From Streptomyces flavidovirens DSM 40150 (GTDB lineage Bacteria; Actinomycetota; Actinomycetes; Streptomycetales; Streptomycetaceae), in the NCBI RefSeq assembly GCF_000429085.1, contig NZ_AUBE01000022.1, positions 56,131 through 120,130 on the forward strand: a stretch of 64,000 nucleotides of DNA, given 5' to 3'. The notes below the pieces were generated by a model that saw only the letters and a list, made by a program, of their open reading frames with translations, was not told the origin of the DNA and did no database searches. Below, in pieces: positions 1 through 7,114 of this stretch. The position numbers and the translations under genes were made by a program. Each line of letters begins with the position of its first letter. The stretch's first letter is position 1.

Positions 1-268
1 GCTTTCGGCGGATTTCGCCGCAGTCGTTCAGCGCGAGTTCCAGCTCGACGTACGACTCCTCCGCCCTGCGGAAGGCGATCTCCAGGGCGGCGGCGGTCCG
101 CGGGCCCGCGATGCTCTGTGCGGACTCCCGCACCTCGTACAGCACATCGGCCCAGCGGCCCGCCGCGCTCTTGACCCTCGTCAGCAGCGCTTCGAGGTCG
201 CGCGCGTCGGACGGCCGGGTCGGCGGCAGGCCGCGGAGCTCCTCCAGCAGCGCGTCGAGTTCGGACAT
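1..268 (-). CDS. Hypothetical protein, 3' end cut by window edge
   Basis: The reading frame opens with ATG at 266-268, with AAGGAG about 6 bases upstream on the minus strand, and runs off the left edge without a stop. The visible 89 residues start MSELDALLEELRGLPP and are mostly charged helix (many Glu, Arg, Ala), with no signal peptide or membrane segment in the visible part. I do not recognise the family. It is not in tight linkage with the LytTR regulator (163 bp lie between them, with no feature I can see). The ribosome binding site and codon pattern make it a convincing real gene; its function is unknown. Confidence 0.6.
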   Translation of the reverse strand, partial: MSELDALLEELRGLPPTRPSDARDLEALLTRVKSAAGRWADVLYEVRESAQSIAGPRTAAALEIAFRRAEESYVELELALNDCGEIRRK

Positions 269-430
269 CCGGGCTCCTTGTGACGGTGGCCCGACCGAGC
301 GTAGGCGGCGCGCGGAGGCCGTACGGGCCGTCGGCGGATCAAGTGCGGCGAGCGGCGGGTGTACGGCGGTGAGCGGCGGCGCGGGCCGGGTCAGCGGTCG
401 GCGGTTGGCCGGCAGGGCCACCGGCGCGGG

Positions 431-1213
431 TCAGCCGCGTGCGCGGCGCATCAGCAGGTCGCGCAGTTCGCGCGCGTGGCGGCGGCTGACCGCGAGTTCG
501 GCGTCGCCGACGCGTACGGTCGTCGCCCCCGCGTCCAGCCGGAGTTCGTCGATGCGGCCGAGGGCGACCAGATGGCGCCGGTGGATCCGGACGAAGCCGC
601 GGGCGGCCCAGCGCTCCTCAAGGGTGGAGAGCGGGATGCGTACGAGGTGACTTCCGGCGTGCGTGTGGAGGCGGGCGTAGTCGCCCTGCGCCTCGGCGTA
701 CGCGATGTCGTCGACCGGTATGAAGCGGGTGACGCCGCCCAGCTCGACGGCGATCTGGTCGGCGGCGGCGGTCTGCGGCGGGACGGCGGGCGCGGACACC
801 GCGGGGGTGTGGGCGGGGATCGATTCGACCTGGTCGCAGACGCGGCGTACGGCTTCGGCGAGGCGTTCCCTGCGTACCGGCTTCAGGACGTAGTCCACGG
901 CCTTGAGGTCGAATGCCTGGACGGCGAAGCCCTCGTGGGCGGTGACGAAGACGATGAGCGGCGGGCGGGCGAAGCCGGCGAGGAGCCTGGCGACGTCGAG
1001 GCCGGTGAGTCCGGCCATGTGGATGTCGAGGAAGACGACGTCGATGGCGTCGTCCCCGTCGGGGCCGGAGCCGAGTGCACGGTTGATCCGGCGGAGGGTC
1101 TCGGTGGCGTCGGTGGCCCCTTCGGCGCTGCGGACGCGGGGGTCGGCGCGCAGCAGGTAGAGGAGTTCCTCCAGAGCCGGTCGTTCGTCGTCGACAGCCA
1201 GTGCACGCAACAT
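431..1213 (-). CDS. LytTR-family response regulator
   Basis: A two-component DNA-binding regulator of 260 residues. Residues 1-125 form a receiver domain: acidic pair D8-D9, phosphoacceptor D63 in FLDIHM, T91 and K111. A proline/alanine linker (about 130-150) leads to a LytTR DNA-binding domain at about 153-258. The frame extends upstream to 1741 but the receiver domain begins exactly at the ATG at 1213, so that start is chosen; no strong Shine-Dalgarno is visible. No histidine kinase is adjacent inside the window, so the partner may lie further left. The anti-sigma-like gene at 1434 is divergent, so the 220-bp gap probably holds both promoters. Confidence 0.85.
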   Translation of the reverse strand: MLRALAVDDERPALEELLYLLRADPRVRSAEGATDATETLRRINRALGSGPDGDDAIDVVFLDIHMAGLTGLDVARLLAGFARPPLIVFVTAHEGFAVQAFDLKAVDYVLKPVRRERLAEAVRRVCDQVESIPAHTPAVSAPAVPPQTAAADQIAVELGGVTRFIPVDDIAYAEAQGDYARLHTHAGSHLVRIPLSTLEERWAARGFVRIHRRHLVALGRIDELRLDAGATTVRVGDAELAVSRRHARELRDLLMRRARG

Positions 1214-1433
1214 GGTGGGGAGTGTAGGAGCAGACGGGGTGACCTGGACATACGGGGCCGGTTCGCGCGTACGGTCGGCCGTCGTCGTGCACGGGGGCGG
1301 GAGGCGGTCTCCGGGCCACCCGGAAATCCGGGCGGATCCCCCCTTGGCGTGAGCAAATGCCCTGCGGCTTCCGTACCTGAGGATGACCGGTCGGTTACCC
1401 CACGAACCACGCGAGCCCCCTAGGAATTGCCCC

Positions 1434-2120
1434 ATGAGCACGGACCAGCGGCATCGGGACGTCGGCGCGTACGCGCTCGGCGTCCTCGATCCGGCGGACT
1501 CGTTCCGCTTCGAGGAACACCTTGCCGACTGCGCGACGTGCGCCGTGCGGCTCAGCGAGTTCGCCTGCGTGGAGTCGACGCTGGCCGCGTACGCCCACCC
1601 CGGCGGGAGCATCGGCGTCACGCTGCCCGAGCCGCCCACGGCCGGGCTGCTGGACCGGCTGCTCGACGCGGTCGCGGCGGGCCGTCGGCGCCGCGGCAGG
1701 CGGCGGTTGCGGCTGGTGGCCGCGGCGGCGGCGCTGATCATCGCCGGTCCGGTGGCAGCGCTGGGCCTTCAGGCGCGGGCCGGTGGCGGCACGGTGCTGC
1801 GGTACGCCGCCACAGACCCGGCCTCGGGCGTCTCGGCGTCCGTCGCGCTCCAGGAGCGCGGCTGGGGGACGGGGGTCGGGCTAGAACTGGCGCGGGTCGA
1901 AGGGCCGCTGACCTGCGAACTCATCGCCGTGAGCAAGGACGGCGAGGAACAGACGGTCACCACCTGGTCGGTGCCGCCGGGCGGTTACGGGATACCGGGC
2001 GTCGAGGGCCACGAGGAACCACTGCGCACGCGGGGCGGTTCGGCCCTGCGCGCCGACGAGATCGACCGCTTCGAGGTCCGCACACTGGACGGAAGACGCC
2101 TGGTCACCATCGAGGCATGA
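1434..2120 (+). CDS. zf-HC2 anti-sigma-factor-like membrane protein
   Basis: 228 residues. The N-terminus carries the zinc-finger signature of ZAS/RskA-type anti-sigma factors: H29, C33 and C36 in HLADCATC, with an upstream His at 7. A single membrane segment lies at about 93-113 after an Arg-rich stretch, followed by an external C-terminal domain (about 115-228). That topology (cytoplasmic zinc finger, one TM, extracytoplasmic sensor) is standard for anti-sigma factors of ECF sigma factors. The ATG at 1434 is chosen because the family motif starts right after it; the upstream in-frame extension is low-complexity. No ECF sigma gene is beside it, which is unusual, so the partner is not identifiable here. 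Confidence 0.75.
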   Translation: MSTDQRHRDVGAYALGVLDPADSFRFEEHLADCATCAVRLSEFACVESTLAAYAHPGGSIGVTLPEPPTAGLLDRLLDAVAAGRRRRGRRRLRLVAAAAALIIAGPVAALGLQARAGGGTVLRYAATDPASGVSASVALQERGWGTGVGLELARVEGPLTCELIAVSKDGEEQTVTTWSVPPGGYGIPGVEGHEEPLRTRGGSALRADEIDRFEVRTLDGRRLVTIEA

Positions 2121-2254
2121 GCCGCAGCACTTCGCCACCAGGGCTCTCGGTTCCCGGCGCGCGGGACGGGGCGCGGGGCGGTACGGCGCGGTACGGCGCG
2201 AGCGCGGGACGGTACGACGCGGCACGGGACGGGACGGCGCGGCACGGGCGGCGC

Positions 2255-2299
2255 GGCACGGCACGGCACGGCACGGCACGGCACGGCACGGCACGGCAC
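2255..2299. repeat. Pentamer tandem array GGCAC x9
   Basis: Nine uninterrupted copies of GGCAC, flanked on both sides (about 2150-2385) by degenerate versions (GGCACGGGCGGCGC and similar). It lies in the gap between two convergent genes, so expansion or contraction would not damage either protein. Likely a slippage-prone VNTR. Confidence 0.9.
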
Positions 2300-2390
2300 G
2301 GGCGGCGCGGCACGGCACGGGCGGCGCGGCACGGCACGGGCGGCGCGGCGCAGCACGGGCGCGGGGCGGTACGGCGCGGCACGGGCACCC

Positions 2391-2454
2391 GAGCACCCGA
2401 GCACCCGAGCACCCGAGCACCCGAGCACCCGAGCACCCGAGCACCCGAGCACCC
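2391..2454. repeat. Octamer tandem array GAGCACCC x8
   Basis: Eight perfect head-to-tail copies of GAGCACCC, preceded by a partial copy (GCACCC, 2385-2390). It follows directly on the pentamer-rich stretch and sits 46 bp before the stop end of the glycosylase gene. The whole gap 2121-2499 holds no credible gene. Confidence 0.93.
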
Positions 2455-2499
2455 GCATGCGGGACGCACGGCGCGCGGTCGAGGACACGGTCGGTCGCG

Positions 2500-3360
2500 T
2501 TACTTGAGCAGGCGTGACAGTCGGCGGTCCGCCAGTGGCTTGCCGCCTGTCTGGCAGGTGGGGCAGTACTGGAGCGACGAGTCGCTGAACGACACTTCGC
2601 GGATGGTGTCACCGCAGACCGGACACGCCTGCCCCGTCCGGCCGTGGACCCGCAGCCCGCTTTTCTTCTCCGCCTTCAGCCGGCCCGCCGCCACCCCGCG
2701 CCCGCGCTCGACGGCCTCGCCGAGCGTGGCGCGCATGGCCTCGTACAGCTTCGTGATCTCGTCGTCGGTGAGGTTCGCGACCGGCTTGAAGGGCGACATC
2801 TTCGCCGCGTGGAGGATCTCGTCGCTGTACGCGTTGCCGATGCCGGCGATCAGGCTCTGGTCGCGCAACGCGCCCTTGAGCTGGCGCCGTTCCCCGTTCA
2901 GCAGTTCCGCGAACCGGTCGCGCCCGAAGTCGTCGCCGAGCGGATCGGGGCCGAGCCGGGCGATGCCCGGTACGTCGGCGGGGTCGCGTACGACGTAGAC
3001 GGCGAGGCTCTTCTTCGTGCCGGCCTCCGTGAGGTCGAAGCCCGCGCCGTCCGCCAGGGCGACGCGCAGCGCGAGCGGCCCCTTGCCGGGCCGCGGCGGT
3101 TCGGCCGGCAGGTCGTCCTTCCAGCGGAGCCAGCCCGCCCGGGCGAGGTGGGTCACCAGGTGCAGGCCGCCCGCGGCGATGTCGAGGAACTTGCCGTGCC
3201 TGCCGACGGCGGTGACCGTGGCGCCCTCCAGCGCGGAGGGCGGCGGGTCGTACGTCTTGAGGACGCTGACCGCCACCGGGAGAACCCGTGCGATCTCCCG
3301 GCGGACCAGGTGCTCGTTGAGGAACTCTCGCAGTGCTTCGACTTCCGGCAGCTCGGGCAT
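2500..3360 (-). CDS. Fpg/Nei-family DNA glycosylase
   Basis: Base-excision repair enzyme that removes oxidised bases and nicks the abasic site. 286 residues, normal length. The mature N-terminus PELPEVE supplies the catalytic Pro2 and Glu3; K57 lies in the conserved RHGKFLD loop. The C-terminal zinc finger is intact (C246, C249, C266, C269), so this is an active-looking member rather than a degenerate paralogue. It starts 14 bp after the stop of the wax ester synthase gene on the same strand, so the two are probably co-transcribed. Fpg and Nei cannot be separated by eye; some residues differ from the classical MutM pattern, which is why no symbol is given. Confidence 0.9.
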   Translation of the reverse strand: MPELPEVEALREFLNEHLVRREIARVLPVAVSVLKTYDPPPSALEGATVTAVGRHGKFLDIAAGGLHLVTHLARAGWLRWKDDLPAEPPRPGKGPLALRVALADGAGFDLTEAGTKKSLAVYVVRDPADVPGIARLGPDPLGDDFGRDRFAELLNGERRQLKGALRDQSLIAGIGNAYSDEILHAAKMSPFKPVANLTDDEITKLYEAMRATLGEAVERGRGVAAGRLKAEKKSGLRVHGRTGQACPVCGDTIREVSFSDSSLQYCPTCQTGGKPLADRRLSRLLK

Positions 3361-3374
3361 GTTCCCAGCGTGCC

Positions 3375-4736
3375 TCAGCCGGTGGCGGCCCGCAGCAGGG
3401 TTGCCAGTTCCTCGGTCAAGCTCCCGGCCAGCCGGTCCAGGTCGGGGACCGCCTCGGCGTCCGCGACCAGGCCGACGTGCACCTGGCCGCCGTACGTCGA
3501 AAGGGCGACGGCCAGGGACTGGCCGCGGGCCAGCGGCGCCATCGGGTAGATGGCGCGCAGCGGGCTGCCGCCCAGCGAGAGGGTGGAGCGAGGCAGCGGC
3601 ACGCTCGTCACGAGTACGTCGAACAGCATCCGCGCCGCGCTGCCCGCGATCGGGGCGCCGAACCGGTGGGCGAGCGGCGGAAGGTGGTCGGCCAGTACGG
3701 CGACCGCTCCGGCGCCGCGTCCCGGCCCTTCGGCCTTGTTGCGGTCCATGGCCCGGCGCACCGCGGTGAGCCGCGCCCAGGCGTCGGCCTCGGAGACCGG
3801 CAGGCCCACGAGATACGCCGAGAGTTTGTTGCCGCAGGCCGCACCGCTGCCGGGGCGGCGGCGCGAGACCGGCACCAGGGCACGCGGGTCCGCTCCCGAC
3901 GGCAGCGGTTCGCCGCGCTCCAGCATCCAGCGGCGCAGCCCTCCGGCGACGACGGTGAGCAGCACATCGTTCGCTGTGCCGCCCGCCGCCCTGCGGATCT
4001 TGAGTACGTCATCGAGGCCGAGCACGGCCGTGCCGAGCCGCCGCGTGCCGCTGGACCCCGAAGCGAGGGCACTCTCCCCCCACAGGTCGAACCTGCTGGC
4101 CCGCATCACGGAAGCGCTGATGCCGACGGCCCGGCCCACCTCTTCGAGGCGCTCGCGTGCGAAGCCGACGACCTGGTGCGGGCCGGGCAGCCAGGACCGG
4201 GGCGGCACACTGCGCACCCGCCTGGCGCCCGCCGCACGGGCTCCCGCGATCTGGTCGAAGATGCCGGCGCCGATGGCGACGGCGCGCATGCCGTCGGCGA
4301 GGGCGTGGTGCAGCTTGACGAGGACGGCGAAGGCACGGGACCCGGGGGCGGTCAGGACGTACATCTCCCAGGGCGGCAGCCCGCGTTCGAGCGGCTGTTC
4401 CATCAGTTCCCCGGCGATCTCGGTGGCATGGGCGGCGAAGTCGCCGTCGGGCAGCCGGATCTGCCGGACGTGCCGGCGTACGTCGAAGTCCTTGGCCGTG
4501 GACCAGGCGGCCCCGCCGACGGGCAGCCACACCGGGCGTACGCGCATTCTCAGCCGGGGGATCGCGGCGGCCCGCTCGGCGAGCAGCTTCGCGAGGGCGG
4601 CGGAGTCGCAGGCGCTGTCGCTGTCGGCTTCACCGTCGCTCTCAAAGAAGGCCAGGGCGCCGAGGTGCATGGGATGTTCGGTGGATTCGAGGTGCCAGAA
4701 CGCCAGATCAAGAGGTGCCAGAAGCTCGGTGCTCAA
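3375..4736 (-). CDS. Wax ester synthase / diacylglycerol acyltransferase (WS/DGAT)
   Basis: 453 residues. Acyl-CoA-dependent acyltransferase that makes triacylglycerol or wax esters. The catalytic HHxxxDG motif is HHALADG at 143-149; the N-terminus MSTELLAPLDLAFWHLE is typical of the bacterial family. Length fits the family (about 450-480). The ATG at 4736 is used because the conserved N-terminus begins there. Triacylglycerol storage is common in Streptomyces. It is probably expressed together with the downstream glycosylase; the promoter should lie in the 139-bp gap up to 4875, where near-repeated CGAACGGT/TACGGTC motifs occur. Confidence 0.9.
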   Translation of the reverse strand: MSTELLAPLDLAFWHLESTEHPMHLGALAFFESDGEADSDSACDSAALAKLLAERAAAIPRLRMRVRPVWLPVGGAAWSTAKDFDVRRHVRQIRLPDGDFAAHATEIAGELMEQPLERGLPPWEMYVLTAPGSRAFAVLVKLHHALADGMRAVAIGAGIFDQIAGARAAGARRVRSVPPRSWLPGPHQVVGFARERLEEVGRAVGISASVMRASRFDLWGESALASGSSGTRRLGTAVLGLDDVLKIRRAAGGTANDVLLTVVAGGLRRWMLERGEPLPSGADPRALVPVSRRRPGSGAACGNKLSAYLVGLPVSEADAWARLTAVRRAMDRNKAEGPGRGAGAVAVLADHLPPLAHRFGAPIAGSAARMLFDVLVTSVPLPRSTLSLGGSPLRAIYPMAPLARGQSLAVALSTYGGQVHVGLVADAEAVPDLDRLAGSLTEELATLLRAATG

Positions 4737-4875
4737 TGAGCCCTCACGTCGTCGGAGGCCGGTGGAGAGCCGCAGTCAATCCCGAACGGTCGGTTACGGT
4801 CAAGTACGTTTGAACCACAGAACGTTACCGAACGGTACGGTCAGGCGCAGTCAAAGCCGGCCGGGCATGACGAAC

Positions 4876-6960
4876 TCACACCACGAACTCACACCACACG
4901 CACTTGCCGCTCCCCCGCGACTCCACACCCCAGACGTCCGACAGCCGGTCGACCAGCATCAGCCCCCGCCCCGACACGCCGGCCTCCCCCGCGTCCCGGC
5001 GGCGCGGCAGCGCGCTGGAGCGGTCCTCGACCTCGATCCGCAGCCGGCGCTGGGCGCCGGCCAGCACGCGGGCGGTGATGACGGCCCCGCCGTCCGTGTG
5101 CATCAGCGCGTTGGTCATCAGCTCGTCGGCGGCCAGTTCGATCTCGTCCGCGCGCTCCCGCGCGCCCCACGCCCGTACCGCCGCGCGGACCATGTGCCGC
5201 GCCGATCTCAGCGCTTCCGGGTCGTTCTGCGCGACGTGCTGCTGAAGGCGCCCGCCGGTCCGCGGTACGTCCGCGCCCACGCGGCGCAGGAGGAGCAGTG
5301 CCACATCGTCCTCGCCGCCCCGCTCGTCGACCACTCCGCAGAGTGTGTCGGCCAGTTGCTGGAGGTCGCTCGGGCCGCTGCGGACCAGGGCGGAGATCAT
5401 CTCCATGCCGTCGTCGAGATCCGCTCCCGGCAGCTCCACGAGCCCGTCGGTGCACAGCAGCAGCGTCTGGCCGGGGTCGAGTTCGGCCGTGGTGACGGGG
5501 TATTCGAGCTGCCCGAACTCCGCGGAGAGGCCGAGCGGCAGGCCGCCGTCGGCGGACAGCCGGCGGCACGTGCCGTCGGCGTGGCGGACGAGCGGGTCGA
5601 TATGGCCGGCCCGGACGAGCTGCACCACTCCGGTGGTCAGGTCGGTCTCGGCGTACGTACAGGTCGCGAAGCGCTCGGTGTCCAGCTCGTGGAGGAAGAC
5701 GGAGGCGCGGGCCATGACCGTCGCCGGAGTGTGCCCCTCCGCGGCGTACGCGCGCAGCACGATGCGCAACTGCCCCATGACGGCGGCGGCGTGCGTGTCA
5801 TGGCCCTGTACGTCGCCGATGACCGCGCCGACGCGTCCGCCCGGCAGGGGGATGACGTCGTACCAGTCGCCGCCGATGTCGCGGCCGAGGCGGGCCGAGC
5901 GGTAACGGACGGCGATCTGCGCGCCGGGGACGGAGGGGATGCGGCGCGGCAGCATGGCCTGCTGGAGGCCCTCGGCCAGGTCCTTGTCCTGCTCGAAGAG
6001 CATGGCGCGCTGGAGGCTCTGCGCGATGCTGCTGCCCAGGGCGATGAGGAGGTTGCGTTCGTCGGAGGTGAACCCGATCCGGTCGCCGTAGAGCAGGCCG
6101 AGCGCGCCGACCGGCCGGGCCTGGGCGATCAGCGGCAGATAGGCGGCGGAGGTGATGCCGAGCCCCCTGATGTGCGGCCACAGGATCGGGTAGGAGGCGG
6201 CGAAGTCCTCCGGCGACTCGATGAAGCGTGGTGCGAGGGTACGGACCACCTCGCTCATCGGGTACTGCTCGTCGATCCGGGTGTAGCGGGTGCCGGGCAC
6301 GAACGACCCTTCGGGGCCGTCGGCGACGAGATGGATGCGGCCCGCCTCGACCAGTCCCATCACGATGCTGGTCGCCCCGAGATTCTCCAGGCCCTGGGAG
6401 TCGTTGAGTACGTCGATGACGTCCTTCACGGTCCGCGCGTGGGCGAGGGCGGCCGTGGTGCCCTGGACCACGCTGGTCCTGCGGCGCCGCTCGGCGTCGT
6501 GTTCGAGCCGGTCGGTGGAGTCGGCGAGTTCCTGGGTGGCGTCGCGGACGACGCCGATGATGCGGCGGGGCCGGCCGTTGTCGTCACGGCGTACGCAGCC
6601 CTGAGTATGGGTCCAGCGCAGGCTCCCGTCCCGGCAGCGGATGCGGAAGTAGGCGCCGTACGTGACGCTGCCGTTCTTCAGCGCCTCGGAGACCCGGGCG
6701 TCCAGGCGGGCGGCCTCGGTGGGCGGCACGCGGACCGCGAGTTCCTCCGGACGGCCGGAGTACTCGTCGGGGCGCAGGTCGAACACGGCGAGAGCGGAAT
6801 CGTCCATCCGCATGAGTCCGCTGTCGAGGTCCCAGTCGAAGCCCCCCAGGCCGAGCACGTACCCGTACGCCTCGAAAAAGCAGCACGCCACACCGCCTTT
6901 CCGCTCCCAGCAGCGGCATTGCTCCGCCGCCGCCTCGCCACCCCCTGCGCCCGCGTCCAT
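4876..6960 (-). CDS. PAS-GAF-SpoIIE (PP2C) phosphatase with HATPase module
   Basis: 694 residues, soluble. Approximate order: PAS (35-150, with WTHTQGCVRRDDNGRPRRI), GAF (170-315), PP2C/SpoIIE phosphatase (340-555, with IGGDWYDVIPLPGGR and GDVQGHD metal-ligand motifs), and a C-terminal GHKL/HATPase module (570-690, with ELAADELMTNALMHTDGG). Such proteins dephosphorylate anti-sigma-factor antagonists and can carry their own anti-sigma-kinase-like module. A cluster of cysteines near the N-terminus (CRCWERKGGVACC) is unusual and could bind metal or sense redox state; that is inference. The gene stands alone, with a Zur-box-like element about 55-75 bp upstream of its start that appears to belong to a promoter facing the other way. 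Confidence 0.88.
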   Translation of the reverse strand: MDAGAGGGEAAAEQCRCWERKGGVACCFFEAYGYVLGLGGFDWDLDSGLMRMDDSALAVFDLRPDEYSGRPEELAVRVPPTEAARLDARVSEALKNGSVTYGAYFRIRCRDGSLRWTHTQGCVRRDDNGRPRRIIGVVRDATQELADSTDRLEHDAERRRRTSVVQGTTAALAHARTVKDVIDVLNDSQGLENLGATSIVMGLVEAGRIHLVADGPEGSFVPGTRYTRIDEQYPMSEVVRTLAPRFIESPEDFAASYPILWPHIRGLGITSAAYLPLIAQARPVGALGLLYGDRIGFTSDERNLLIALGSSIAQSLQRAMLFEQDKDLAEGLQQAMLPRRIPSVPGAQIAVRYRSARLGRDIGGDWYDVIPLPGGRVGAVIGDVQGHDTHAAAVMGQLRIVLRAYAAEGHTPATVMARASVFLHELDTERFATCTYAETDLTTGVVQLVRAGHIDPLVRHADGTCRRLSADGGLPLGLSAEFGQLEYPVTTAELDPGQTLLLCTDGLVELPGADLDDGMEMISALVRSGPSDLQQLADTLCGVVDERGGEDDVALLLLRRVGADVPRTGGRLQQHVAQNDPEALRSARHMVRAAVRAWGARERADEIELAADELMTNALMHTDGGAVITARVLAGAQRRLRIEVEDRSSALPRRRDAGEAGVSGRGLMLVDRLSDVWGVESRGSGKCVWCEFVV

Positions 6961-7013
6961 GGACCCACGCTAGGCGCCGTCTCCGGCGCGCGCATGCGGG
7001 ACGGGAGGCATGG

Positions 7014-7041
7014 TTGAAAATGGCAGTCGTTTTCATATAGT
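7014..7041 (+). promoter_or_regulatory. Zur-box-like inverted repeat overlapping a plus-strand promoter
   Basis: TGAAAA (7015-7020), 9 bases, TTTTCA (7030-7035) is a perfect inverted repeat resembling actinobacterial Zur operators. It overlaps a promoter reading right: -35 TTGAAA (7014-7019), 16-bp spacer, -10 TATAGT (7036-7041). No plus-strand gene follows; transcription would run antisense into the 3' end of the P-type ATPase gene. The site could also affect the divergent SpoIIE gene. The match is by eye only. Confidence 0.5.
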
Positions 7042-7114
7042 GTGGCGCTCAGAACCCGCCGGAGTGGGCGGTGGTCGCAGCCACGGCACTGCTCACCCCG
7101 GCGGGCCGACGCCG

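Noticed and set aside
2104..2612. Several Arg/Pro-rich frames across the tandem repeats
   Set aside because: They are translations of the repeats on both strands; none has a start signal or plausible composition.
3550..7017. 1155-residue plus-strand frame across 3.5-7 kb
   Set aside because: Crosses the WS/DGAT and SpoIIE genes and the gap between them in antisense; composition is Ser/Arg-rich noise.
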